DNA of 64,000 bases from Paragonimus skrjabini miyazakii (Eukaryota > Platyhelminthes > Trematoda > Plagiorchiida > Troglotrematidae), in the NCBI GenBank assembly GCA_014338405.1, contig JTDE01000702.1, positions 66,978 through 130,977 of the forward strand, in the 5' to 3' direction. Shown piece by piece: positions 12,401 through 24,295 of the stretch (positions are counted from its first letter, which is position 1; every line of letters starts with the position of its first letter). Below the pieces are notes generated by a model, which made no database searches, was not told where the DNA came from, and saw nothing but the letters and a program-made list of their open reading frames with translations. The translations under genes were made by a program, and so were the position numbers.

Positions 12401-14384
12401 GTAGCTCAGTAGATGTCATCGAGTTTTACGTAATTTTTTTACTATAGTGACAGGAAGAATATACACTAGCAGACAAAATGACCTAACACATGGCAACGTG
12501 CATGTATCAGGCGTTTGATACATCTTCCTCAATGCTAATTGCATAAGCCGAGCAAAATGTTGTGTTTACACCATATGCCACTACAATACCGATGTGTTTC
12601 CTAGCTACGTCCTAACCCGTTAATTAGGATATGAGAGTATAAGCAAGCTCAGGCTAACCACATTGTGTATACGGTAGTGAAGACAGCTTAAAGTCAACCT
12701 GATCAACCATAAGTAATTGATGTGCAAGAATTTATCAAACTAGTAGAGCGATAGGAAATGGAACACACACCCTCCCTTAGCAGTATTAAATCTGTACTCT
12801 CGTACGAGTTTCACGTATGCCGGAAGTAGGTTACGATGCGGTCTGGCATTTGCAGTTAGAGGCCAAGCAACTGAACGACTATAAAGTACTAGAAGTGATC
12901 ACAACCGTATTGTTAATGTAAATTATGTGTGAGCACAACGCTGATTGGCAGCAGTGTATCGATCCTAAAAAAAATGCATTTTTCCCAAGGGTCCATGTGA
13001 TAGCCAATATTTTTCTGCACCCCTGTTCTGTCTAGGTATACTCGTCCACCATTTAAAATGGACCTTGATTCAATGCCGGTGCCATTCCGGACAATTTTTT
13101 CGAAATGTTGAACACCATAACTTCTACGCTTTTTTCAACAGCATTTCATTCTGTCATGTAGTAGGTAACTAGGTTAACTAGCTAATAGGTTTTATAGGAA
13201 ACAGATTTCAACTTCACCCAAATAATTCTGTGCTCGTACTAGTTATCGAACACACTGTATTGAATAGTTTGGTAACGTAAAGAAGACATAAAATAACATG
13301 AATGAAAGGATAGTCGGATGAAGCCAATGACTTGATTCCGAACTCTGAGACGAAGTGAAACAGCATTCTATCGGATGCCTACATAAGAGTGGACTAGATG
13401 GGTACCCTGACAACTCGAATTACGCGTTGTTGTCGACATATATGTAACACAAGTAGATTTTTAAAACTCTCCGACGATTCAGCTGAGACGACAGAATTGG
13501 GCCGAGTGTTCCCGTATGAACAGCCCTTAGGTCTGCTCAGCCAATTCGCCATTTTCAGAAAATGACACTTTGAGTGTTCATCCTTGTCCAATGTGAGAAG
13601 AGTGACCACTGAGTGACCCCGGGGTATAAAGAATGTTGGGGTTGAGGACGTTTATAATGCAGTGGAAATTAAACTAATTTGACAAACATCTCCGGGGAAT
13701 TTCCTGGGCTCAATAACTATTGTATGCGCCGTTTTAATATGAAAGACCCTGTAAAATAAGCGAAGTAGTTTGCAGTTCTCGGACGGCACGGATCAAGCAT
13801 GTGCTACGTACAGTTCCTCTGTTTTATACACCTGACACATTTTTATATACGTTTACTGTGTGATTGCCTATTCAATCACAGTATTCATAACAACGTGTTA
13901 CTGCCTGTCGTTGCTACCGTGGGCGTCCCATCACTGATAGGTTGCGTTGTCCTTGCCGAATACCAAGCGTTCTCTAAGTCACCCTTTTTCGCTTAACCCT
14001 ACGTATTCTCATTCACTTACTAGACTGAACAGTTCTGTAGTTTCCTCCATGCTGATCGATAAAGATTGAACATGCTGGAAAACTATTGGAATGGTGCAAT
14101 CTGTAGGGACTTACTGCATTCTCATTCGGTCCCGTTGTTGTAAGATCAGGCTGACCTGATAGTACCGAATGATGATACCTCAATCCACCTGTCTAGTTTT
14201 GTAGACAGAGTTCACATACTGACCCTATGGCTTGGCTTGCTGGATCACATGAGAGTAATCTCATACAACAGCTTTGTAATCACCTTAACCAAAGACTGTT
14301 AAGATTATGAACGTTTTAGTTTATGACATCAGTAGCCACGACGACATGACAGCATGCCATACAGTAACACATCGCGAGGCTTGC
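9485..14384. other. Noncoding stretch, nothing recognised
   Basis: No RNA gene, transposon protein or convincing exon. GTTCAAATCCC near 11010 is a lone B-box-like word. The minus-strand frame 13609-13394 looks mildly coding but lacks a good donor. Confidence 0.45.
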
Positions 14385-14486
14385 CTGCAGTGTATCCTCA
14401 TCGGATACGTTATGTTTATACAAAAACGATAACAATGCCTTTTTCAGGACAGATTCATACTGACTACGTTGTTTGTTTTTGTCCAC
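14385..14486 (-). CDS. Candidate internal coding exon with GC-AG intron signal
   Basis: Thirty-four codons between a good acceptor (ATCGTACACAG) and CTGCAG followed by GCAAGC, a possible GC-type donor. The product is charged and helix-like, beginning VDKNKQRSQYES. The frame continues to a stop at 14316, so a terminal exon is also possible. No domain is recognised. Both ends are phase 0. Confidence 0.18.
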
Positions 14487-15217
14487 CTGTGTACGATGAC
14501 TAGGATGTAATATGCAAACAAGTAAAGCCATGTGGTTTGTTATGAAAATCGATAGAATCAAGGAACATTGATGTTCTGGTGCAGATGACCTGTGCTATCG
14601 ATATCTCGTATAGGATGCAGTGCACAAAAATCGGATACATGGAATGAAAAAGCCATATGTATGGTGCCACGTGTAATCTGTTCTAAATGAACAAAGTCTT
14701 TGTATGATACGGACTGTTGAAACTAAGATCATAATGCATTGTATGGTTCGCATTGGTCGTGGTCCAAATTCATACCACAATTCACTAGTTAATGAGGACA
14801 GTTTGATAGGGAAAAACAGTGGACTGTAAGACCACCTCTCCAGTGATCGTGTTGTGATTATAATAAGGAACTAAACTTGGGGGGTCTTGTAAGAAGGCGT
14901 GCACAAAACTAAGCGATCCCTATATATCGTAGTACCCACACAGATTTTTTTTCAGCCGAGTGGGTAAAAACGGCAGCTGAACTTCTGGGCTGCAGTGTGG
15001 TATAAACCTGAACGGACACTATTCTGTTATGAATGTACTGCTCGAAAATAGGCGCTGTACAACAGTTTCAATTTTCGGAAGTTCCTACCTTCAAAGTCTT
15101 AAACAGTGCTGCTTAGAGACGAGCTGCAACAATCGATCGATTGTGATCAGATATTAATGTTGTACGCCACAGGTCGTTAAATTCTGACTGGTGGTTCCAT
15201 AGTGGAACGTTATGTTC

Positions 15218-15587
15218 ACAGGGCAACCGGCTAAATCTGTTCAACACATCAGTCAGTTTATTCGGAAGGCAGTCTCAGTATGGTGTGACATCAACTTTCG
15301 GCAAGACTTATACGTCTGGCAAACCCTTCTGTAAAACGGAATACGTACAGATCAAATTATAGACCCAAGTAACAGATGGATGACGTTTTGCAACTGATTT
15401 CCTGTGGCATTACACCTAATATTGAACAATGTTTTTTTGACAGACGGCACTAAAACTTCATACAAGTAACTTCAGTTAGGGCTTCATGACTTGAACGTTA
15501 TTTCAATATGTTATGAAGTATCAGTAATTTGGATATTCGAGTAATACTAATTTCTCAAAGTGGACGATATCTTACCCTTTGGGTGGA
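15218..15587 (+). repeat. Duplicated segment, left copy, abutting a gap
   Basis: About 370 bases beginning ACAGGGCAACCGGC, repeated in the same orientation at 15688-16056 with roughly one difference per 20-30 bases and a few single-base indels. The two copies are separated only by a run of 100 Ns. Confidence 0.92.
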
Positions 15588-15687
15588 NNNNNNNNNNNNN
15601 NNNNNNNNNNNNNNNNNNNNNNNNNNNNNNNNNNNNNNNNNNNNNNNNNNNNNNNNNNNNNNNNNNNNNNNNNNNNNNNNNNNNNNN
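15588..15687. other. Assembly gap, exactly 100 N
   Basis: The round length of 100 N suggests a gap of unknown size placed by a scaffolder. Confidence 0.98.
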
Positions 15688-16056
15688 ACAGGGCAACCGG
15701 CTAAATCTGTTCAACACATCAGTCAGTTTATTCGGAAGGCAGTCTCAGTATAGTGCGGCATCAACATTCGGCAGGACTTATATGTCTGGCAAACCCTTCT
15801 GTAAAACGGAATACGTACATAGCAAATTATAGACCCAAGTAACAGATGGATGACGTTTTGTAACTGATTTCCTGTGACATTACACCTAATATTGAACAAT
15901 GTTTGTTTGACAGACGGCACTAAACTTCATACAAGTAACTTCAGTTAGGGCTTCATGACTTGAACGTTATTTCAATATGTTATGAAGTATCGGTAATTTG
16001 GATATTCTATTAATACTAATTTCTCAAACTGGACGATATCTTACCCTTAGGGTGGA
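15688..16056 (+). repeat. Duplicated segment, right copy
   Basis: Starts at the same base as the left copy (ACAGGGCAACCGGC) and ends at GGGTGGA, the same place where the left copy runs into the gap. Sequence beyond 16056 is unique. Confidence 0.92.
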
Positions 16057-17158
16057 TGTGAACATAGGAAGAATAATAACAGGACATTGGACAGTAAAGG
16101 TGCTTCACGGTCTTGAAAATAGAGATTTGTGATGACTTCTAATTGACATTCAATCTGGTGTTGAAAAAGATGTTATGATTGTACCATAATCAATCACAAC
16201 ATGTACTTAGTCCCATAATGTAGTATATTAACTAGTGAACTTGATTATCATCGTTCATATACTACTCGTGAAATGCGGGCGACGACTACATTGCGTTTGC
16301 TAAGCGATGATGAGGTGTGCTGTTGCCTTTAGGGGGTGTGGTGTGACTGGATAGAAATATCTGGTACGAAAAAATGCGCTCTGACACCAAAGTGGTATCC
16401 AAAGAAAGTTGAATTATGTAAGAAATTTAACACTTGCTCAGCGTACTGTCATAATTGTCTGATTTAAAGGTATATGGACATCCTAGTGTAAAAAATACAT
16501 CTTAATCGATGTAGAGTTCTGAAATGTAGCTTTCCTATTGTATTTTATACAGTCCTATGATTTACCAATCTTTCTGAAGAGTATTCAGCATCACTTAAAA
16601 TTTCAATCATATAGCATTCCTAAAACCGCAAGGATACTCGAACTGGTAATTCTTGGGAAAGCACATCATGTTATACTTCCATTTTATTCAACCACAGATC
16701 GACCTGTTAGGACTAACGAGTTTTATGTTACTCCACTCTTGTTTCAGACCATTCTTTGCTTTAATAGATAAGCCATAACCACCAGAGGACCATAGCTGAA
16801 TGATGATCAGGATCACATAGACACTTGAAATCTAAAAGCCTCAATGAAGAATACGAAATCGTTCTAGTGTATGTGATGTATATTGGTCAATTTTCCTGTT
16901 GAAAGATGACCAACCCATTCATTCGTCTTGTGATGACTGGCATCTGGTTATATTTCAGTAAACTGACGGAAAATTTCCGTACACATTGTCATCACGTGTT
17001 ACAGCATGATGAAACTAACTGTAATTTTCTGTCGTATCAGACAACAAACATTTGTTAGACGTATCTACTACCTTATGCCTGATTCCACGTCATATAATAC
17101 GGTGAATACAACTAAATTCCATCCGCTTGATTAAACAAATACGAAAACTTCGGAAACT

Positions 17159-17290
17159 TCTGAGCTCCTTGCGTGGTTTTGTAGCTCAACTGGTAAAGCA
17201 CTTGCTGCGTTTGCGCATGCTATCTTTGTAACTGGTTCGAATCCGACTGAAGTCCAAACTTTTCAGAACTGGGTCTCATCTAAAAGACGA
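17159..17290 (+). repeat. tRNA-derived SINE, family A, copy 2
   Basis: A-box TAGCTCAACTGGTAAAGCAC, GCTGCGTTTGCGCATGCT and B-box GGTTCGAATCC are followed by a non-tRNA body with AACTGGGTCTCATCTAAAAG. The first stretch resembles a tRNA, but no proper acceptor stem closes, so it is not a functional tRNA gene. Confidence 0.75.
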
Positions 17291-17355
17291 AAACCTTTGA
17301 TATGATTAGTGTTCTATCCACCGATAAATGTCTTTAAGGTTAACCTCAAACTTAC

Positions 17356-17514
17356 ATTGTCCTTTGTGTAACTCTGTATTTTGTTGTTCTGGCGACGAAT
17401 TGTCCGTCGGCTCCACCATCCAGTCAATGTTCATGGGATTGTCTGTAGACTGACACGGTACCGTGTTTTCTGACGCAAACGGCTTTGTTAGATTGCGGGA
17501 AATTGTGTTTTGTG
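17356..17514 (-). CDS. Candidate internal coding exon, unrecognised protein
   Basis: A 159-bp open stretch (53 codons) rich in Asn, Gln, Ser, Thr, Pro and Glu, with wobble-position CpG codons like those of the zinc-finger exon. It runs into a strong GTAAGT donor at 17350-17355. The acceptor is a weaker AAAG following a pyrimidine run. The exon is phase 1 at both ends, which fits after the RRKQ exon. It could be part of the disordered acidic N-terminus of the ZEB-type protein. Three nearby AGs at the zinc-finger exon would accept any phase, so phase does not prove a link there. No domain is recognised. Confidence 0.33.
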
Positions 17515-17920
17515 CTTTCATTTGGGTGAAAACAAGCGCACATAAGAAACACAAATTAGTGAGTTCAACATGGTAGAGAAAAATAAGACATGCCACATAT
17601 TTACGCGTATAGCATTTAAAAGGTGTCTACCTTCGAATAAGGTCAATCTTGTACAAATGCACTAATGGTTCGTATTTTCACACACTTCCATGTCTTATGC
17701 ACCGGGGAGGAGACAAAAAATGTACATCACTCAACGTGTTTATGATAGGTAAACCAGTTTATATAATTTACATCTAGTTTCTCAGAATTTACTGTCTGCG
17801 GAAGTCACGTAGTCAGCAATTGGTGACTTGTTTTCGATCAAATGGATGACACAGAAGGCCTGACCTGAGTTGAAGGGGAGGTGTATCGACGCCGGAAGTA
17901 AAATTTGTGGACAACTGGAT

Positions 17921-18130
17921 TTCTAAGTGCCACAATGTAACGAAAAGTCGCTCAATAATGCAAAACTTTTAGTGTTCAGTGTAACATTCACGTGCCGCTT
18001 GTGTGTTCGCGTCTATCAACCTGAATTCTAAGTGCCACAATGTAACGAAAAGTCGCTCAATAAAGCAAAACTTTTAGTGTTCAGTGTAACATTCACGTGC
18101 CGCTTGTGTGTTCGCGTCTATCAACCTGAA
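17921..18130 (+). repeat. Tandem duplication of a 105-bp unit
   Basis: Units 17921-18025 and 18026-18130 are identical apart from one base (AATAATGC against AATAAAGC). The unit starts TTCTAAGTGCCACAATG and ends TATCAACCTGAA. The near-identity indicates a recent duplication. No coding potential is evident. Confidence 0.95.
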
Positions 18131-19297
18131 TTCCAATCCGTAATGTGGCGAGGTTTTCATTTAAACGTCCTGTTCACTTCTGCTTGAATCTGCCCATTCG
18201 AATGACGTTCCCTATCGTGGGTTTACGCTTGTCATTTCTCGCTAGTTGAACCGATTTTGCTCAGTGATTACTCGTGTTTTTCGTAATCCACCAGCTTTGG
18301 CCATTGATTCCTGACCTTTTCTGTTACCATTGGCTGGGTAGTCAGGTTTGACTGCTGTTTTGACTCGGAAGATGATGCTGACTAGGGCTTCAACCTTTCC
18401 AGCTTAAATCATGTCAGATAGACCAGACACAAAAGCAGTTACACCTATAGGCTTGAGTATCACACTAGTGAGTGCACAGGGGTACCTAGGTAGTGAGACA
18501 TTAATTTATGGGTATACGGTAGAACTATAATTATAGTTGCAGCACTGCTGTCCTCCGCGTACGAAAAAAGAGGGTTGGAAGAGACATCTTTAAACAACCT
18601 GATTACTTACTGTAGTATCAAATTGTACACTTTTTGTCATGTCACTGTTACCAAAACAAGAACGAAACAGTAGAAGAAGAACATTCATTCATTCTCAACT
18701 GAAGCGACTATTTCTTCGTTTGTCATGAATTATGACAGGTATGTCATAAACATGGAATTCTGTATGTATTCAGTAAAACGGAGTTGCTCCATCCAACTAT
18801 CTCGATACTACACTGTGTTATCCACGAATCGATAGAGGATAAATGATCGATTGGCCGTAATGATCCCCGGATCTTGGCTATTTTCTTTTCGGGATTATTT
18901 CAAGCATAATGTCTACCGTGTTAAACCAAGGACATTAAATCTGACTATTATATTAGAGTACTATTTAATAACTACAAATATTCAGTGCAACGTTATGGGG
19001 CCATGTCTCTAGCGAGCGCTTTTATGCAAGCATATTAAGGCAAAGCAATCTGGACATTTGTAGGAATAAAGCAAGTCTCATCTTTTCACACAAGTTAAGT
19101 AACCAGGATCGGAAGTGACATTTGCCGAAGATGAGTTGCGGGATCACCAAATAGTTTTCAGATATTTCATCTCATGTCTAGCTTACTCGATGGACGTGTT
19201 CTAGGGAAGTTGATCACACGGTGGTTACTGACATAACCAATGCTGTTAACAATGATAGTTTATAAATTACTCCTTGTTTATTGTGTCGTTTTTCCAG
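18131..19297. other. Noncoding stretch, nothing recognised
   Basis: Unique AT-rich sequence following the tandem duplication. No feature supported. Confidence 0.45.
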
Positions 19298-19371
19298 ACG
19301 TTTCAGAAACCTTGTTAGTTACTGTTCAATCATTCTGTTCCCTTCTCAGTCTTACTGAATTTGCTAACGTC
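19298..19371 (+). CDS. Candidate internal exon with strong splice sites, unrecognised protein
   Basis: A 74-bp open segment between a very good acceptor (GTGTCGTTTTTCCAG) and a consensus donor (GTC|GTAAGTAG). It encodes about 24 residues with a hydrophobic helical look (VSETLLVTVQSFCS). It lies on the strand opposite the ZEB-type gene, so it would belong to a nested gene. No domain can be recognised in so short a piece. Confidence 0.25.
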
Positions 19372-22342
19372 GTAAGTAGTAGAAATCCCCTGACTATGTT
19401 GGTTTGTCTTGTTTATCAATGCGATCTTATTCTGGAACTAAATTTTTTATCGGATTCTCATTGGGGATGCGCTAAGATGATGGATCGGAGGGTGTTTGTT
19501 GATACAAGCAACTTTAGCATGCGCCGAATGCTGTTATCAACTGTCGGCATCCGGGACACCTGGTCCTGGTTATGAATGCGTGCCTATTTCAACATTCAAT
19601 GTCAGCGGTGTCGTTCTAGTCGGCTGGCTGATCTACTACACCTAATTGTGATCATTCGCTTCTCCGAAGTGCAACATGCTGATGGTACTCGCTTGACCAA
19701 TCAGAATACAGAAGAACCTGTACGACCGGATACTTGTCCTGGATACACACGGACACCTTCAAATTAGGGACGTTGGTTGTGACGACGATAAAAACTTTTC
19801 CATATAGTGATGAATGGGCGAACTGACCTCTGCGACGGAACTTGTACAATAATTACAGTGGCTCCTTCATCTTCACAAAATTACCCAACTCGTTAACATT
19901 TCTATCAAACCGATTTCATCGATTTCATTTTTGATTTGGTTTTCCGCGCCCTCAATTTAAGATTAACAGAATGAGAATGATACAGACTGTGACGCAGTAC
20001 TGTTATCCTGCCTGTTTCAACCACTCCAAATTTTGTGACTTTTTTTATTCGTTCTGAAGAAGTCTCCGAGTTATAAGCGAAGAGAGTACTGAGATACGAC
20101 TGCCAGTTTGGACTAAGATTATAAATTCGTATCGAATATCAACCCTATGCACGTAATCACAAAGTGCGTTTGTGAAATCAAACTCAAATCAACATACTAC
20201 CTTGGTCGGATTCGCTCTATCCCATCTATCCGGCAAAATTTGTCAAATAGTGATTCTATTTAGCGTCTCTTGGATGACAAGTTGATGATTTTGTTAGCAT
20301 GAGCATTGTCAATGTTTGTTCCAGTCACCCACAAAGCTAAATCAGTGTTCTACTAAGCAGCGGTTTCAGACTGTGCATCATGTTGGCCACCAATCAGTAC
20401 CGCTAAGTTCAGTTGAACCAACAAACATACTATGCTCAATAAACCAAATGAACAACGAGCCATATTTACTATAGACTAGTCATTTGGTTCAGCCGCCAAC
20501 TGTTCTAAGCTGGGAGGGTTCGGTTAAAAGAGGCGTGATATGAAACGACCGTGGACCAAGGATATCCACGTGGACCGACCGAGCATTCACACGGAAGAGT
20601 AGAGAACTCAGGGGACAGTGTTTTTCTGCAATGACCCCGACAGGTGGATGCTGGCATTCTCGACGGACTGGGAAAACACATCAACGATTGAACGGTGGTT
20701 GTTCTAGGGGGGAACGAAGACTAGGATCTGTTTGCGAACATATAGACAGTGGTCGTTCTAGTCATCACCGTCACCGTCAATAACAACGGCAACGGTAAGA
20801 GTAAAGAGCCATAAATCACATACCCACACGTGTTCGTGACTTAAACTCAGGAAGAAGCTAGAAAAGGGTGGCAGTTGACGGCAGAGGGGGGTGTTGGGAT
20901 CTAATCAGCAGAATTTGTAAGCTTGGGCTGAGCTATCAACAGGCACACAACATGCGTCTCGTAGATAAACGAGACACAGTCAGATTTTGACTCTCACTGT
21001 ATAACAGTCATCTGTGCGTGTATTCCATGCCCTAACTAGAACACCTATTCTGCCCAAAAAATCTGAGACCGGATGGTAAAGTTTTGCTCTCGTCAGCTCA
21101 CCCATCACCCCACAAACGTCTATAAGGTTCATCGGATGAGCAACCTAGTGCTGCAATCTGATAACACATGAGTTGGATAGCTATAAATTTGTTTTCTAAG
21201 TTTTCAGGTCTGTCTTTGATTGAAAACGATATGATTCGATTTGTTCACCCTAACCTTGGCTGCCAAACACACACACACACACACATACGCACAAGCAGAC
21301 AGAAAATAATGCCAACGTTACCTGTTTCACTGTGCTCTCTTTCCCTGCATTACCTACATAACTGTCAGCAGGGTTGTGTCTCACCGATAGGACACCGTAG
21401 AACCAGAGGCTAAAACGAACGGAAGCGACAGGTGGTTCGGAAGTTTACTGACTGTGTGTATGACAGAGTACGCACAGTTAAAGCCGCGGGATTCATTCGG
21501 CTACAAAACGGTTGGTTGTAACAGATAAGGAGGAGTCTAAGATCGTCAGGTTTAGGTAACTCAAACGATTGTGGCCTGACAGAACCGGGCGGACACATAC
21601 GCATAAAACAATCGCCCTACTACCGGGTACGTAATGTACACGTGACCGTTCCACATACCTGTTAAGCGAAACATAGGAGGCGAATTCCATAGACGATAGA
21701 GAAGTAACATGAGTTACGTCGTAAATTTTCGGGGAAGAATTGGCAGACCATTATATTACTGTACCGTCGGACAAACATCAATCTGGCAAAAAGGCATTTC
21801 CGGCTGTTCCCACGTGCTGTACCATAGGCGGTGATAATTGTGCAATGTTTCCTTTGCGAATCTGTACATCTCCATATGAATTGATCAATGTTGAGCAATG
21901 ACCCCCTAAACCCCAATACCACAGTTCGATATATAATCAAAAGACGAGTCACCATATGAGACTTTCGGTGCCTCAAGTTCAGTCAGGCTCAAGCGTAACT
22001 ACTATGAGCCGAATGCGTATTTGTTTCTATTGTAAACTACAGGTGTACGTTGAGCGATAAAGTGAGGGACAGTCCATCAGTTCGCTTCAGACAGATGAAC
22101 TAAAGAATTTGCCATTCTATCTGTTGGGCAGTCCATTTGTTCCGTCTGACACCGCCTCCTTCTTCCAGAAAATCATTTTATCCTATCAGAATGAGCGGAA
22201 CTGTCCAGAACAATCGAGAGGTAACTTTGGCTATTATTTTACCTGTCCGAACTCATTTGTGGATTAATGACCTCAACTATTATTTTCGGTAACTGTCCTT
22301 CGATTTTCCGATTCGAGAATGTTCGTGGGCCGCTATGCTACA
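19372..22342. other. Noncoding stretch with a CA microsatellite
   Basis: It includes a GC-richer part at 20500-21000 with an ACGGCAACG|GTAAGAG donor-like site near 20790, but no supporting frame. Nothing else is recognised. Confidence 0.4.
21266..21285 (+). repeat. (CA)n microsatellite
   Basis: An uninterrupted run of about ten CA dinucleotides. Confidence 0.9.
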
Positions 22343-22350
22343 TATAAATA
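22343..22350 (+). promoter_or_regulatory. TATA-box-like element TATAAATA
   Basis: A consensus TATAAATA in a T-rich upstream region with repeated CTGTCC words between 22070 and 22300. It lies about 270 bases before a possible two-exon reading frame. The region could alternatively be the U3 part of a solo LTR. Confidence 0.3.
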
Positions 22351-22608
22351 CCTTGTAATTTTCTCCTCGTCGCACACGTTTTTGGAGCGTAACAAAGCTG
22401 CTTTTTGCACCCGTCCTTTGATTTGTCTTGGGAGCAATTAACGGAGACAATCGAGTTATTTTCGGGACCGAGATTTTCCGTGTTAATTATTACAACGTGG
22501 AGAATCCGATTTTTTTCAAGTACACTACTTTGTCGAGGACAAACCAGCGTATTCTTTCGAGGGTTTACAACACTACTATAATGCCGAACATGCTGACCAT
22601 ACTACAGA

Positions 22609-23076
22609 ATGCAGCATCTACTGGCCAGTAATTGCAAGACATATTTAATGGTCCCAGGTGTAGTTTTGCATCTCATTTCGCCTATTCTGTGAGTAAACAC
22701 ACAGTTGAGCGAAATCAGCAGTGATTTGTAACGCTCAGACAAAACTGATCAAACTTACGCACTGCATATAAACGCACAATAAAGTCCAACAGACTGGTTG
22801 TATCTAGACGGATGTTCGCTGGCAAAGTGACTACAACAAGTTGATCATAGGTAACGCATCCCCCTAAACTTGTTTTTCAGCCCGGTTGGAAAAGAGGCGT
22901 TAGATTGGAGTGTCGCTGTTGTTAGAGATGTGAACTCTTACAACCCATTCACGAGGAAACGGTATTCAATACTGCACCATAAACCTCACACAGGCTATAT
23001 GATTTCCGTGATTTCAAACTGGAGAAAACTGTTAGTTAGATTACCATCGACTGGAGTAAACGATCGGACAATCTGA
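22609..23076 (+). CDS. Candidate two-exon small gene (22609-22688 joined to 22881-23076)
   Basis: An ATG at 22609, with an in-frame stop a few codons upstream, opens a frame to donor CT|GTGAGTAA at 22689. After a 192-bp intron it resumes exactly in frame at acceptor TTGTTTTTCAG (22880) and runs to a stop at 23076. The predicted protein has 91 residues with a hydrophobic N-terminal third (VPGVVLHLISPIL) that could be a signal or membrane segment. It then becomes basic and aromatic. TATAAATA lies 5' at 22343. No homologous family is recognised. Frame agreement across the intron is expected one time in three by chance. Confidence 0.25.
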
Positions 23077-24165
23077 GCACCGCCCACAAGTGAAAGTGGT
23101 TGTGCTCCAATGTGTGCGCATGGCTTTCATTAGTGCATCCGATTGAATACAACTCTTGTCCGAGAAAGATAGTAAATTCATTGATGAATTGAAATGTAGA
23201 AGATGTACTGATGAACCGCGGTTTCACCTAAAGTAGTTAGACAGAAGAACGTGTATCTGGAGAGGTTAGAGTGAGCTGCCCAATGATAGCACGAACATTC
23301 CTACATAGTTCAGACCATACATAAACTACTTTCCGGTTAACTGGTGAGAGTTAGTTGGTCCTACTTCATCAAATGATTCCTAAGGCTACAGAGTTGTAAC
23401 AGATCTCACGTCTATGACTACCAAATTTGAAGGGATGGATGTAGTTAAATCGAGAACACCAGTAGAAGCTTGTGTGGTGTGATTCATGTCTATAAAAACT
23501 GATAGTGTTACAGCTATATTACGTGCTCCAACACGTTTGTTACGTGACCTTTTTAGCCCTTCCGGTTCTGTTGTCATATGAATAAAGCCTCCATTGCTGC
23601 ACCATTGTTTTCCCCGTCTTGTGTTCTTCGTTTGAGTTCATTGTAATAAATCGTAGACGCAACAGCTTGCACAGAAGAATTGAACGTACTCAGTGTCAAT
23701 AAGCGAAAAGGGAACCATTACGCTTTTCGGTATACAGTCATACTGACAGAAAGTGAACACCACTCACATGGGACCGAAACTTTCGTAATCAGATGAGCTA
23801 TTGCGTAATTTTATTAGATCAAGTATAGCGCTCCCTGTGTGACTGCTTGTCAAACAAAACCATAAGAGATGTACAGGTTGTATGAAAATCGGTTGACTTA
23901 CGATGGAACGGCGTTCGACAAAATTCACCCAGTGAAACTACATCAAGAATTGGCTGTGTTGGGGCAGTAACAATTTTTTGTGTATTCCCGTTCTCATATG
24001 ACACTTGTTCTTACACTGCGGTAACTATGCCCCTCCCATCCTACGGTCAAATGACAACAACCCCACTGTCCTAAGTTTTGAGTGTCACGTTCACGTACAA
24101 TCTCTTGGATCAATTAGTGGATTCCATAGGATACGGCAGTTGAGTAGAAAACTGATTCCAAATAA

Positions 24166-24295
24166 GAGATTTCTGAGCTTCCCACCTGGCTTCTTAGATC
24201 AGCTGGTAGAGCACTTGTTATGTCTGGACATACTGTCTGTGTAGCTGGTCCGAGTCAAGCAAAAGTCCAGATTTGTCACAATTCGGCCTCTTCCA
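24166..24295 (+). repeat. tRNA-derived SINE, family A, copy 3
   Basis: TTAGATCAGCTGGTAGAGCA, then GTCTGGACATACTGTCT, a decayed B-box GGTCCGAGTC, and a tail AATTCGGCCTCTTCC that corresponds to the family tail. Confidence 0.65.

Noticed and set aside
17176..17255. Plus-strand tRNA gene
   Set aside because: A- and B-boxes are present, but no acceptor or anticodon stem pairs properly, and the sequence recurs as a dispersed family, so it is a SINE head.
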